The notes: generated from the letters alone by a model not told the origin. DNA of 64,000 nt from CAVVEQ01 sp963802095 (GCA_963802095.1 CAWDHI010000002.1:1-64000), one strand, 5' to 3'. Positions 16,168 through 25,440 are shown, numbered from the stretch's first letter. Made by a program: numbers and translations.

Positions 16168-18759
16168 ATGCCCGTAGATGAAGTAACTCCAATTCGCCAG
16201 CAATACCTGGATATTAAGAGTAAGTATCCGGGTACCCTCCTTTTCTTTCGTCTCGGGGATTTTTATGAAACCTTCGACGAAGACGCACGAACGACATCGC
16301 GCGAATTGGAGATTGTTCTTACATCCCGGAATGTGTCAAAAGGGGTCAGGATTCCCATGGCAGGTATTCCCTACCACGCGGTGGAAGGGTATCTTTCCCG
16401 CCTGATTAAAAAAGGGTATCACGTAGCGATATGCGAACAAGTTGGGGATCAACCAGCACGAGGGCTTTTTCCCAGGGAAGTAATCCGGGTGGTGACTCCG
16501 GGAACAGTTGTTGAACCCGGTATGCTGAACGGGGGAGCCAATAACTACCTTTGCAGCCTGGTTATCTCAAAACAAAAGGCTGCATTGGCATTCACAGATA
16601 TCACAACGGGGGAATTCCAGGTTACTGAGATCGCAGAAGGAGATATCCAGGGAGCGCTTCGAGGAGAGATCTCCCGGTTGAACCCTGCAGAGATCATTTT
16701 GCCGGAATCCTTTCAGGACAACGAGCTCATTCAAGGACGATCCGTAACACGATTGGCGGACTGGCAATTTGACCCTTCCCGTACCGAACAAACCCTTCTC
16801 AGGCATTTTGGTGTCGCTTCGCTGGATGGCTTCGGATTGCGATCCCATCCTTTCGCCGTGACCGCTTGTGGGGTGATCCTGCAATACCTGCAATCCACGC
16901 AGCAAGCTTCGCTTGGGCAGCTTACTTCATTAAATACCTATCAGCTAAGTAATTTCATGGCACTAGATTCTGTAACCAGGCGAAACCTGGAGATCACAGA
17001 AACGATTCGCTCCGGGAATGAAATTGGCTCGCTGCTCGGAATACTGGATCATACCGTCTCGCAGATGGGGAAGCGACTGCTTCGTCAATGGGTAGGCAGC
17101 CCGTTGCTTGATATCGATGGTATCCAGGAAAGGCAGGCATGCGTCGCTGCTTTCCTTGAGGATAGTATTCTTCGCGCGGAGTTCAGGGCAGCAATTAAAC
17201 CATTGGTCGACCTGGAACGGGTATCCAACAGGATTGCAGCCGGGGTTGCCCTCCCAAGAGAATTGATCTCTCTGCGGGGAACACTATGCTCTTTGCCTGC
17301 CATAAAGGATCTTTTTAAAGATGATCCCGTTCAACTGCAATCATTGTCACGGAACATCAACGTACAAAAGGAGTTACTGGATCTCCTAAAGGAATCCTTG
17401 AATGATGAACCTCCAGTCACACTCCAAAATACGGGGGTGATACGCCCCGGTTTCTCCCCTGAGCTGGATGGTATAGTCGATGCCTCCAGGCATGCGCGCG
17501 AATGGATCGCGAATCTTGAATCGATAGAACGTGAGCGAACCGGGATAAAAACCCTAAAAGTGGGTTACAACAAGGTTTTCGGCTATTTTATTGAAGTGAC
17601 ACATTCAAACTCAGCCACTGTCCCGCCGGATTATATTCGCAAGCAAACCCTGGTGAACGCAGAACGTTACATCACCCCAGAGATGAAGGAGTATGAAACC
17701 CTTGTATTAAATGCGGAAAGCCGGATCCATGAAGTCGAGAACCGTTTATTTAAGGAGATTTGTGCAAGAATCTCCACCTATCGAGAAATATTGCTCGCGA
17801 CCGGTCAGATTCTTGCAGAACTCGACACGTTCGCTTCACTTGCAGAGGCGGCCTCGATAGGTAAGTACAACCAGCCTGTGATCGTCCCTGAACCTATCTT
17901 GGAGATCAGGGATGGCAGGCATCCAGTGGTCGAATGGGCTCATAGTTCCGGTCAATTTGTTCCAAATGACGCGATCTTCGAACAGGGCGAGATCGTGCGG
18001 ATCATCACCGGGCCAAATATGAGCGGTAAGAGTACCTTTCTTCGTCAGGTGGCGTTGATCGTATTAATGGCGCAGATTGGAAGCTTCGTTCCCGCCTCGA
18101 GCGCGAAAATTGGATTGGTTGACAGGATTTTCACCCGCATCGGCGCACAGGATGAAATCTTTGCCGGTCAATCCACTTTTATGGTCGAAATGACGGAGAC
18201 TGCAAACATCCTCAACCATGCCACTCCGCGTAGTCTTTTGATCCTGGATGAAATTGGACGGGGAACGAGCACGTACGATGGGCTATCGATCGCCTGGGCT
18301 GTGGTTGAGTATATTCATAATCACCCCGGTGTGCGCTCCAGAACGCTTTTTGCGACCCATTATCATGAATTGACGCGACTGGCAGAAATGCTGCCTGGAA
18401 TTCGTAATTACAACGTTGCAGTTACCGAATCATCCGGGACGGTAGTTTTTCTTCACAAGATCGTCCACGGAGGCAGCGACCGTTCGTACGGCATCCATGT
18501 GGCACAACTTGCTGGGTTACCTCCCCCCGTTATTCAACGCGCGTCTGAAATTTTGAAGGAACTGGAAAGTACTTCGGGTACCGCATTCCAACGCGACGAA
18601 AAAACTTCCCAGCAGCTTGTCCTTTTTCCTGAATCCAACCCATTGTTGGAGGAACTTCGAGATCTGGATCTTAATGTTCTCTCACCGATAGAAGCATTGA
18701 ATCATCTTTATGAGTGGCAGAAGCGTTATCAGAACTCTGGAGATCAAGAATCGGATTGA
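16168..18759 (+). CDS. mutS: DNA mismatch repair protein MutS
   Basis: Mismatch-recognition ATPase of 863 residues, normal for MutS1. The N-terminal mismatch-binding domain holds the Phe-x-Glu motif (GDFYETF), followed by connector, core and clamp regions. The ATPase has Walker A GPNMSGKST (about residues 615-623), STFMVEM, Walker B LLILDEIGRGTSTYDG and ATHYHEL. The C-terminal region is a MutS1-type tail, and residues such as VIQRASEILKELE support MutS1 over MutS2. The start ATG lacks a clear ribosome site. The 3' end overlaps a convergent membrane-protein gene by 16 bases. No mutL is seen nearby. Confidence 0.97.
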   Translation: MPVDEVTPIRQQYLDIKSKYPGTLLFFRLGDFYETFDEDARTTSRELEIVLTSRNVSKGVRIPMAGIPYHAVEGYLSRLIKKGYHVAICEQVGDQPARGLFPREVIRVVTPGTVVEPGMLNGGANNYLCSLVISKQKAALAFTDITTGEFQVTEIAEGDIQGALRGEISRLNPAEIILPESFQDNELIQGRSVTRLADWQFDPSRTEQTLLRHFGVASLDGFGLRSHPFAVTACGVILQYLQSTQQASLGQLTSLNTYQLSNFMALDSVTRRNLEITETIRSGNEIGSLLGILDHTVSQMGKRLLRQWVGSPLLDIDGIQERQACVAAFLEDSILRAEFRAAIKPLVDLERVSNRIAAGVALPRELISLRGTLCSLPAIKDLFKDDPVQLQSLSRNINVQKELLDLLKESLNDEPPVTLQNTGVIRPGFSPELDGIVDASRHAREWIANLESIERERTGIKTLKVGYNKVFGYFIEVTHSNSATVPPDYIRKQTLVNAERYITPEMKEYETLVLNAESRIHEVENRLFKEICARISTYREILLATGQILAELDTFASLAEAASIGKYNQPVIVPEPILEIRDGRHPVVEWAHSSGQFVPNDAIFEQGEIVRIITGPNMSGKSTFLRQVALIVLMAQIGSFVPASSAKIGLVDRIFTRIGAQDEIFAGQSTFMVEMTETANILNHATPRSLLILDEIGRGTSTYDGLSIAWAVVEYIHNHPGVRSRTLFATHYHELTRLAEMLPGIRNYNVAVTESSGTVVFLHKIVHGGSDRSYGIHVAQLAGLPPPVIQRASEILKELESTSGTAFQRDEKTSQQLVLFPESNPLLEELRDLDLNVLSPIEALNHLYEWQKRYQNSGDQESD

Positions 18760-19802
18760 CTTTTTAATATCGTGCGCGAAATCACGAATAAGATCACCCC
18801 GCTAGTAAGTACAATAAATCCCGCTAGAGCAGCAACCATCACAAAACTATTTGCGATCTGTAAATAGATCCCTGTCATCACCTTACCAATATCAGCCGGA
18901 AATGCCGATGTGGTTGAAGTGATCATTCCGGTTGTACCCGAATTTATTACCAGCCATAGAATAAAATCAAAAACAAGTCCTGCTGTACCCGCAGCCAAGA
19001 ATACAATCCCGCAGTTGCGAATTTTTATTTTCCATCCCGGGGTTGAAATCAGAATCAACGCGGTAATAAGCAGAATGCATAACCCGATAAGAATCCCAGA
19101 TATCGTGCTTGAATTGCGCACAAGGTTAACGAAGGCTACCAGCCCGGGAGGGGTGTTTGGTGATTGCAGGGATAATGTAATAAGGGGTATCTGATCCGGT
19201 ATCTGTGCGACCATGTTCAAAATAAATGGTTGGATAATTGGAAAGACAAGACCCATCACTTCATCCGGGAACCTGCATAGCGGAAGGTTTTTTTCACCAC
19301 CTAACAACAAAAGAAGACCAGCCAGGTCTGCTGTTGTGCAAACCGGTAGCAATTGGATGACGCCACGAACGCTATTCTCCTGCCCGAGGTTATTCTTGAA
19401 TCCATTCAGATCCACTCCAAGCGAGAGGGTGTCTTCGGATCCATGGAGGAACGCAAACAGCCTGTCCAAATTTGAATCCACCTGCTCTTGGAACCATTCC
19501 GGGGGAACCATGCTGAAAATGAAATCATTCAATCGGTCTTGATCCAATTTGGAGGTCAATTGACCCAACCCATCTCCAAGGAAATTTAAGGGTGAATCAC
19601 CGGATAGTACCCCACTAATTAAAAGGGGGTACACACGGTATAGACCCTGATCTTGAAATGCCTGTTTATAAGCATCCGGTTGCATCATCACTTTCTGAAT
19701 AGGCACCCAAAATATTCCAAATAAAAGGACCAGCCCTAAAAGAACAGCGATGATAACTGAAAATATATTCCGAACAGGTGATTTTTTATCCATTTTTTGC
19801 AC
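18744..19802 (-). CDS. integral membrane protein with extracellular domain (hypothetical)
   Basis: I do not recognise a family with certainty. The 352-residue product has a membrane helix near the N-terminus (about residues 12-32) and an extracytoplasmic region of roughly 190 residues with Cys residues (LPVCTTAD, LPLCRF). Three further helices lie at the C-terminus (about 235-255, 265-285, 315-345). Translation probably starts at GTG 19802, 1 base after the stop of the upstream GH13 gene, with AAAGGA as ribosome site; an ATG at 19793 is an alternative. It is the last gene of a panE-GH13-membrane protein operon and overlaps the end of mutS. Confidence 0.7.
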   Translation of the reverse strand: MQKMDKKSPVRNIFSVIIAVLLGLVLLFGIFWVPIQKVMMQPDAYKQAFQDQGLYRVYPLLISGVLSGDSPLNFLGDGLGQLTSKLDQDRLNDFIFSMVPPEWFQEQVDSNLDRLFAFLHGSEDTLSLGVDLNGFKNNLGQENSVRGVIQLLPVCTTADLAGLLLLLGGEKNLPLCRFPDEVMGLVFPIIQPFILNMVAQIPDQIPLITLSLQSPNTPPGLVAFVNLVRNSSTISGILIGLCILLITALILISTPGWKIKIRNCGIVFLAAGTAGLVFDFILWLVINSGTTGMITSTTSAFPADIGKVMTGIYLQIANSFVMVAALAGFIVLTSGVILFVISRTILKSQSDS

Positions 19803-19803
19803 A

Positions 19804-21207
19804 TTATCCTTTGACTTTAAGTATCACACTTCTCAATGATGGGATGGTGAGCCTAAGATCAGTTCCTTCGACCTTGTATTCACCATCACCGATCAGTTTC
19901 TCTACGTTGGATGAGGCTTCCCATCCAAGTTCACCCAGGGAGAACACTACATCCTGTGCAGCGAATGCTGGGTTAATCACAAACAAGATGCATTCATTCC
20001 TAGTAGCCCTCAATGCAGAAAACACAGATTCCGAATGTCCAGTCTGGATAATCTTGTAAGTACCAGAACGGAGTGATTCTTCATACTTACGGATCCCGAT
20101 CAATTGACGCACCCACTCGTGCAGTTCACGGTTCCATAGATTTCCATCCCAGGGAAATGCCCGCCGGCAATCCGGATCTTTTCCGCCTTCCACCCCAACT
20201 TCATCTCCGTAATAGATCGAGGGTACACCGGGATATGTCATGATAAATAGAAAAGCTAGTTTGACCTTTTCCACCGATCCGCCAAGCATGGTCTTGATCC
20301 GCTCCGTATCATGGCTTCCCACCAACAATAGAAAACCGGCAAGATTTTGCGCAGGATAAACATTGAGAAGATGCTCCACCATTGACCCAAACTCTCGGGC
20401 GTGTACTTTTTGATTCAAGAATTCGATCAAAGCGGATCTCAGCGGATAGTGCATAAGGCCATCAAAATGATGATCCCCAACCCAGCGAGGTTGCACATCC
20501 CAGATCTCGCCGACTGTGTACGCTTGTGGATTGATACTCTTTACTATATCGGTGAATTCAGCCCAAAAAGAGTCATCATCGATTTCGCAGGGGACATCCA
20601 AACGCCAACCATCGATCCCCCGCTCTGTCCAATATCGAACCACACGCATTAGGTAGGATCGGGTTTCAGGGTTGAATGTGTTGAATTTTGGCAAACTCTT
20701 ATTATTCCACCATCCAAGGTAGTCTGTAGCATCTCCGTGACCATACGCATTGATGGGGTACTTCTTGATATGAAACCAATCTTTGTACGGCGACTGCTCC
20801 CCATTTTCAAGGAGGTCGGAAAATGCAAAAAAACCTCTGCCGCTATGGTTAAAGACACCATCCAAAATTATTCTGACATTCCTTTGATGGGCGAATTCAA
20901 GCAGGTCCAGAAATTCCTGCTCATCTCCCACACGGGGGTCAATCCGGAAATAATCAACCGTGTCATAGCGATGGGTGGAAGGTGATTGAAAGATCGGGTT
21001 GAGGTAAATGGCATTAATACCCAAATCCAGTAAATAGTCGAAATGATCGCGGATCCCTTGAAGGTCGCCACCCTGAAACCCTTGATGGGTAGGCCTGGAT
21101 CCCCAAGGCTTTACATTCACAGGATCATTCGAAGGGTTACCGTTTGCGAAACGATCTGGGAAAATTTGGTAAAAAACCGCATCATTGATCCATTCCGGGA
21201 ATGTCAT
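19804..21207 (-). CDS. intracellular GH13 alpha-glucosidase/cyclomaltodextrinase-like enzyme
   Basis: Glycoside hydrolase family 13 enzyme of 467 residues with no signal peptide, so cytoplasmic. The (beta/alpha)8 barrel motifs are clear: DGVFNHSG, GWRLDVPCEID with nucleophile Asp204, GEIWD with acid/base Glu234, and SHDTERI with Asp300. The FYQIFPDRFANG start and a short C-terminal beta domain resemble neopullulanase/cyclomaltodextrinase-like enzymes but without their N-terminal dimerisation domain. It probably cleaves imported maltodextrins. The ATG has GGAG and GGAG-like sites upstream and overlaps the panE stop by 4 bases. Exact substrate is not determinable. Confidence 0.9.
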   Translation of the reverse strand: MTFPEWINDAVFYQIFPDRFANGNPSNDPVNVKPWGSRPTHQGFQGGDLQGIRDHFDYLLDLGINAIYLNPIFQSPSTHRYDTVDYFRIDPRVGDEQEFLDLLEFAHQRNVRIILDGVFNHSGRGFFAFSDLLENGEQSPYKDWFHIKKYPINAYGHGDATDYLGWWNNKSLPKFNTFNPETRSYLMRVVRYWTERGIDGWRLDVPCEIDDDSFWAEFTDIVKSINPQAYTVGEIWDVQPRWVGDHHFDGLMHYPLRSALIEFLNQKVHAREFGSMVEHLLNVYPAQNLAGFLLLVGSHDTERIKTMLGGSVEKVKLAFLFIMTYPGVPSIYYGDEVGVEGGKDPDCRRAFPWDGNLWNRELHEWVRQLIGIRKYEESLRSGTYKIIQTGHSESVFSALRATRNECILFVINPAFAAQDVVFSLGELGWEASSNVEKLIGDGEYKVEGTDLRLTIPSLRSVILKVKG

Positions 21208-22244
21208 ATATTTCTCCGCTCCAGGTCGACGAGGTTGATCAAAGCATCCGGTTTGTGATCAAAATCATTCCACTTCACTTCACCGGTTAGGATCTGTTTT
21301 AAAACCCGGGTGAAGGTGGAATTCACCGGGGTGTGGATGCCATGTTCCTTCCCGAATCCCGCTACGGACCCATTTAGGAATTCCACTTCGGAATTTCGGG
21401 AACCGGATTGAATCTCAATTAGGAAGGAAGGTTTTTTATTTCCACGCCCTTTTGCGAGAATCCGGCTGAAAAGTGGTTGTCCAATGTCTCCTGAAATCCT
21501 GCTGCCATATGCGAGAAGCTTCACCGGAGTTCCTGGAAGATCCTCCACATTGAATCCAAGCACCCGCATCACATCTTGCGTTTCGCGGAGTTGTTCCATT
21601 TCCAGCCCAAATAGCCTTTTGTCTGCGAAGATCTCCGCGGGTGTCATATTTAAAATCGCAGCGGAGGCATTTGCGGGAAGGTTCGTGAGTAATTTGGACC
21701 ATTTCATGTTGGGAATTGAGGAGTATCGTCTGGCTTTTAACTTTGCTGCATTGAATGCTCTAACAATTGCGGGAACCAGGGGAGAGACCCCAGCAATTCC
21801 CACCCCCCGCAGCTTCTCGACACTTATCACCCCCGGACCTTCTCTGCCGATGGCTGTGGTGACAGAGCCAGCGATTACCCGATCTTCACCAAAAACTTCC
21901 ACCAGCTGGGATTCATTCTCCACCCCATTTTGCAAACAGAGGATTGGTGGAAGGAATGAAGCATATTTCCTGATGGATCCCAGAAATTTTTGGGTGTCGT
22001 AGGATTTCACGGCGAGAATCCCAAAATCAAAAGGGATTTCCTTTTTTAAGCTTGGGATGGAGGTGTGAACATCCAATCCGCTAACTTTTTGCACCATCCC
22101 CTTCCGGTAAAGGGATATCCCCTTTATCGCGAGGGTTTCGGCTGCGCCAGGTCGTTCGTAAAAACTAACATCATTTCCTGCCAGGATCAAGCTTGCGCCA
22201 AAATAAGAACCAATCGCGCCAGCGCCAAAGATTACAATTCGCAT
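21204..22244 (-). CDS. panE: ketopantoate reductase family protein (2-dehydropantoate 2-reductase-like)
   Basis: NADPH-dependent reductase family that converts 2-dehydropantoate to pantoate for coenzyme A synthesis. The 346-residue product opens with a Rossmann motif (IVIFGAGAIGSYFG), has VKSYDT and LCLQNGVENE, then a C-terminal domain with NLPANASAAI and HGIHTPVN. Length is slightly above the usual 290-320. GAGGTGA supports the ATG. It is first in an operon with a GH13 enzyme and a membrane protein, an odd partnership. Several PanE paralogues act on other 2-keto acids, so the pantothenate role is tentative. Confidence 0.85.
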   Translation of the reverse strand: MRIVIFGAGAIGSYFGASLILAGNDVSFYERPGAAETLAIKGISLYRKGMVQKVSGLDVHTSIPSLKKEIPFDFGILAVKSYDTQKFLGSIRKYASFLPPILCLQNGVENESQLVEVFGEDRVIAGSVTTAIGREGPGVISVEKLRGVGIAGVSPLVPAIVRAFNAAKLKARRYSSIPNMKWSKLLTNLPANASAAILNMTPAEIFADKRLFGLEMEQLRETQDVMRVLGFNVEDLPGTPVKLLAYGSRISGDIGQPLFSRILAKGRGNKKPSFLIEIQSGSRNSEVEFLNGSVAGFGKEHGIHTPVNSTFTRVLKQILTGEVKWNDFDHKPDALINLVDLERRNI

Positions 22245-22283
22245 TCACTCACCTCAACTAGTAATTTGGAATTTTTAGGAGAA

Positions 22284-23201
22284 TCATCGAATCTCCCAAT
22301 TTTTGAAACCCTGCAGAAAAGCTTTTCCGGTCATCGGTTTTTTCCCCGCCGGTTGTAATTCTTCAATTACCAGGTCGCCATGGCCTGTTCCGATTGCCGG
22401 CAAACCCTGATCCAATCCGCGCTTACCGGGAAAAAGATCGCCGGGAAGTACGACCCTGGCCTTTATCACTTTTATCACCTGCCCATCCAAATTGAATTGC
22501 GTCCCCGGCCATGGATAGAAAGCTCTGATGTTGCGATGTAACTGTTCTGAGGAGAGGGAGAAATCAAGCTCACCCATTGATTTCTCGATTTTCGGCGCGT
22601 AGGTTGCCAAAGAATCATCCTGCGGGAAAGTGGATTGCTGCCCGGAAAAGATCCTGGGAAGTGTCTCCCCGAGCAATTCAGCCCCCAGTTGAGCAAGACG
22701 GTTACCCAACTCAATCGCTGTTTCATTTTCTTTGATAAGTAATTCTTTTTGACTGAAAATTCTCCCGGTGTCGATCCCCGCGTCCATTTGCATGATCGAA
22801 ATACCAGTGACTTCATCGCCAGAAAGAATCGCAGCCTGAATGGGAGCGGCTCCTCTCCAGCGGGGGAGAAGGGAAGCATGAACGTTGATGCAGCCATATG
22901 CAGGTAAATTCAGTACATTCTCCCTCAAAATTTGCCCGAATGCAGCAACGATGATCGCATCTGGATTCCATTCCTGCAGTTTTTCAAATACTCCAGGATC
23001 CCTCAATCGATTCGGTTGAATTATCTCCAAACCATATTCAAGCGCCGATATTTTTACTGGGGGTGGAGTTATAAACTTTCCCCGCCCTGCAGGCCTATCC
23101 GGCTGGGTTACAACTCCTTCAATGGTATAGTTGCCCGCCAGAAATTCAAGCGCGGGAACTGCGAAATCGGGAGAACCCATGAACACGATACTTTTTCCCA
23201 T
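22284..23201 (-). CDS. fmt: methionyl-tRNA formyltransferase
   Basis: Formylates initiator Met-tRNA using 10-formyl-THF. The 305-residue product has the N-terminal formyltransferase fold with VFMGSPDFAVPAL, TQPDRPAGRGK and the catalytic region INVHASLLPRWRGAAPIQ, followed by the C-terminal OB-like domain. No ribosome site precedes the ATG; instead an extended -10 box ends 6 bases upstream, indicating a leaderless transcript. def (peptide deformylase), a frequent neighbour, is not here. Confidence 0.95.
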   Translation of the reverse strand: MGKSIVFMGSPDFAVPALEFLAGNYTIEGVVTQPDRPAGRGKFITPPPVKISALEYGLEIIQPNRLRDPGVFEKLQEWNPDAIIVAAFGQILRENVLNLPAYGCINVHASLLPRWRGAAPIQAAILSGDEVTGISIMQMDAGIDTGRIFSQKELLIKENETAIELGNRLAQLGAELLGETLPRIFSGQQSTFPQDDSLATYAPKIEKSMGELDFSLSSEQLHRNIRAFYPWPGTQFNLDGQVIKVIKARVVLPGDLFPGKRGLDQGLPAIGTGHGDLVIEELQPAGKKPMTGKAFLQGFKNWEIR

Positions 23202-23207
23202 GCTGGG

Positions 23208-23216
23208 ATTTTAACA
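23208..23216 (-). promoter_or_regulatory. fmt: extended -10 promoter of fmt, leaderless spacing
   Basis: On the minus strand TGT plus TAAAAT ends 6 bases before the fmt ATG. Confidence 0.5.
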
Positions 23217-23330
23217 CATCGACCGATTGGTTTCCTACCGACGCCAATTTGGAATTTCATCCAGAAAGGATTAAGTGAAATATCCATTTTCGCGTTAAAA
23301 TCCTAACTAATCTGAAAATGAGGAGCATAA

Positions 23331-23576
23331 ATGTCTGACACTATCATTATCTACGGAACTTCTTGGTGTTGGTCTTCAAAACGAGCCCGCGGAATATTTG
23401 AAAAAAATAATATTCCATTCAAATGGATTGATATTGATGAAGACGAAGAAGCAGCAAAAAAGGTGATGGAAGTCAATCGAGGAAACCGAAGTGTCCCCAC
23501 CATTGCCTTCCCGGATGGTTCCTACCTGGTTGAGCCATCGGATTCAGAATTGAAATCACACCTGCAAATAGCTTAG
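23331..23576 (+). CDS. mycoredoxin/glutaredoxin-like protein with monothiol CxxS site
   Basis: Small thioredoxin-fold redox protein of 81 residues. The active site reads TSWCWSS: Cys13 is kept but the position of the second cysteine is Ser16. The cis-proline loop is RSVPTIAFPDG, and the C-terminus (LVEPSDSEL) resembles mycoredoxin Mrx1 and NrdH-like glutaredoxins. A monothiol site fits reduction of mixed disulfides between proteins and a low-molecular-weight thiol rather than dithiol exchange. GAGGAG at about 9 bases upstream supports the ATG. It stands alone between fmt and the DegV operon; a weak TTAAAAT lies upstream. Confidence 0.85.
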   Translation: MSDTIIIYGTSWCWSSKRARGIFEKNNIPFKWIDIDEDEEAAKKVMEVNRGNRSVPTIAFPDGSYLVEPSDSELKSHLQIA

Positions 23577-23598
23577 TTTTTACTGGTGATTCGAATTC

Positions 23599-23817
23599 TC
23601 ACTTATTCCTGGTTTTCACCACAAGATAAAGAATCACTCCTACTCCGAGGAAGGCACAAAGAATTAGCAGCAAAGGCAAGAATGAATTCTCGGATTTTTC
23701 TATAAATATCTTTTTTTGCATTCTGAGACGTTCATTTAATTTTTCAACAAATGCAGGGTCCGGTGCGACCGGCACGATTTTTCTTCGTAGATCGTATTCG
23801 AAATCTGAATAATCCAT
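23599..23817 (-). CDS. small single-pass membrane protein downstream of ECF sigma and DegV
   Basis: A 72-residue protein with a charged N-terminal half containing the pattern PDPAFVEKLNERLR, then one membrane helix (about residues 46-66, LPLLLILCAFLGVGVILYLVV) and a short basic tail. No zinc-binding HxxxCxxC of classical anti-sigma factors is seen. The PDPAFVxxLxxRL pattern resembles a segment often found in membrane proteins encoded next to ECF sigma factors in Chloroflexi and Actinobacteria; this is from memory and unproven. It is the third gene of the sigma-DegV unit, 13 bases after degV, with AGGGG/GAGG just before the ATG. It could be the anti-sigma factor. Confidence 0.6.
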   Translation of the reverse strand: MDYSDFEYDLRRKIVPVAPDPAFVEKLNERLRMQKKIFIEKSENSFLPLLLILCAFLGVGVILYLVVKTRNK

Positions 23818-23830
23818 ACCTCACCCCTAA

Positions 23831-24685
23831 TTATTGGATAGCTGGCTTGACAGGAACTGCAACGATTCCGATCGTTTGCGGTCCCAGGTTGGCGGCGACC
23901 GGGATGCTAAGGTCGGTGATAATGATGTCCCGGACGTTAAATAAATCTTTTGCTTTTTCCATAATTTTTTTTGCTGTCGGGAGATCATCTGCATGAACGA
24001 TGGCAAGATCAACCTTTTCATGGTTGACCCGCTCTTTCACACTCTCCATGATGCGATCGAGTGATTTCTGCCGGGTCCTGACTTTTTCATTGATCTGCAG
24101 CAAGCCATCTTGCAGGATAATTATTGGTTTAATTTTTATTAACGCCGACATCAGACTGGTTAATGCATTAACCCGGCCATTCATCCGCGCAAATTCCAGG
24201 TTGTCGAGGGTAAAAATCACTGTAAGTGACTTCCGAATTTCCTCCAACCTTAGGATGATCTCGTTCAATGGTTTTCCATTTTGATCCAGCTCACGTGCTT
24301 CCCTGCACATAAAACCCATCGCTGCAGAGCCTGCTCCAGAATCAAAAGGATGGATATCCAGTTCACCGATCAATTCTTTTGCAGCCATTTGGATCACATT
24401 AAAAGTTCCCGACATCTTGCTGGCAATATGGATTGATAACACGGTATCCTGTTTAGTCGCGACCTTTCGATAGAAATCCACCACCTGGGTAGGTGAAGGT
24501 AGAGAAGATTTTGGGATAATATTTTTCTTACGCACAAGATCGTAAAAATTGCTCACATCGATGTTCACACCTTGTGTAAAAACCTCCTCGCCGAACCTTA
24601 CCATCAACGGGATTAACTCAATCCGGTATTTTTGGAACCAATCCTGGGGCATATCCACAGCACCATCGGTGACGATCTTCAACAT
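23831..24685 (-). CDS. DegV family fatty-acid-binding protein
   Basis: Member of the DegV/FakB family, which bind a fatty acid in a cleft and can present it to a kinase (FakA) for phosphorylation. The 284-residue product shows the family start IVTDGAVDMP, the lipid-site stretch SSLPSPTQ, IASKMSGTFN, and GSAAMGF. GAGAGG before the ATG supports the start, 2 bases after the sigma factor stop, so the two are translated from one message. No fakA-like gene is in the window. Confidence 0.9.
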   Translation of the reverse strand: MLKIVTDGAVDMPQDWFQKYRIELIPLMVRFGEEVFTQGVNIDVSNFYDLVRKKNIIPKSSLPSPTQVVDFYRKVATKQDTVLSIHIASKMSGTFNVIQMAAKELIGELDIHPFDSGAGSAAMGFMCREARELDQNGKPLNEIILRLEEIRKSLTVIFTLDNLEFARMNGRVNALTSLMSALIKIKPIIILQDGLLQINEKVRTRQKSLDRIMESVKERVNHEKVDLAIVHADDLPTAKKIMEKAKDLFNVRDIIITDLSIPVAANLGPQTIGIVAVPVKPAIQ

Positions 24686-24687
24686 AA

Positions 24688-25257
24688 TTACCTCTCAGAA
24701 TGATCGATTCTTTGCCGAAGGCTTTCCAACGTCCGGTGATAAAGGCTTTTAATCGCACCTTCGCTCCGGTTCATGATCAGCGCAATTTCAGAATTAGAAA
24801 GATCTTCCGCAAATTTCAATATGATCAGCTCCTGGCGTTCAGCAGGAAGTCCGCGGATAAGCAGGATTAGATTCTCGGATTCCTGGTGGCGAAGAAGCAT
24901 GGACTCAGGTAGTTCGCCTTTATAGGGCAGGTCTATATGGTCCTCAAGTGGCACTTCTTTCCGCCTGGAATTATCCCTGTGCCAGTTGGCGACCATATTG
25001 TGGGCAATTCTGTAAAGCCAGGCAGCAAAGGGAATGCCCTTTTGTTCATATCGTTGAATTGAACCCATTGCACGGTAAAAGATCCTCGCGGTTAGATCCT
25101 CCGCGTCGGCTGTGTTACCCACCCTGTAAAAAACATAATTGTAAATCTTCGTCACGTACATTTGATATAGCTGGCTGAAAGCTTCCTTATCACCGAGGAT
25201 GGCATTTCGAAGGATCTCATCATCCTGATCCTCAGATTGAGTCTTTTGGCCATCCAC
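24688..25257 (-). CDS. ECF-type RNA polymerase sigma factor
   Basis: Alternative sigma factor of about 189 residues. Region 2 is seen around DAEDLTARIFYRAMGSI and FAAWLYRIAHNMVANWHRD, and region 4 at LPAERQELIILKFAEDLSNSEIALIMNRSEGAIKSLYHRTL. The GTG at 25257 is preferred because GAAGG lies about 9 bases upstream; an in-frame TTG at 25293 would add 12 residues without a ribosome site. It leads an operon with DegV and a small membrane protein. It probably directs transcription in response to an envelope or lipid signal; the promoter it reads is unknown. Confidence 0.92.
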   Translation of the reverse strand: MDGQKTQSEDQDDEILRNAILGDKEAFSQLYQMYVTKIYNYVFYRVGNTADAEDLTARIFYRAMGSIQRYEQKGIPFAAWLYRIAHNMVANWHRDNSRRKEVPLEDHIDLPYKGELPESMLLRHQESENLILLIRGLPAERQELIILKFAEDLSNSEIALIMNRSEGAIKSLYHRTLESLRQRIDHSER

Positions 25258-25411
25258 TAAAGTATTACCTTCTTTAACACTAATAAACCTCAAAAGAAAC
25301 TAAATATGGGATATTGAGCTTAAATATACCAAAATCCAGCAGTTTATGCATATATTACATCTCTGTTGCCGGATTCTAAGGTTGATTTAGGTTGGGCAAT
25401 CACTTCCCTCC

Positions 25412-25440
25412 TTGACCGAATTCGACCGCTGGGCTACAAT
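25412..25440 (+). promoter_or_regulatory. promoter of the SHMT-GcvT gene
   Basis: TTGACC (25412-25417), 17-base spacer, TACAAT (25435-25440): a near-consensus sigma-70 promoter. It predicts a 5' leader of about 130 bases. No glycine or THF riboswitch core is recognisable in it. Confidence 0.7.
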
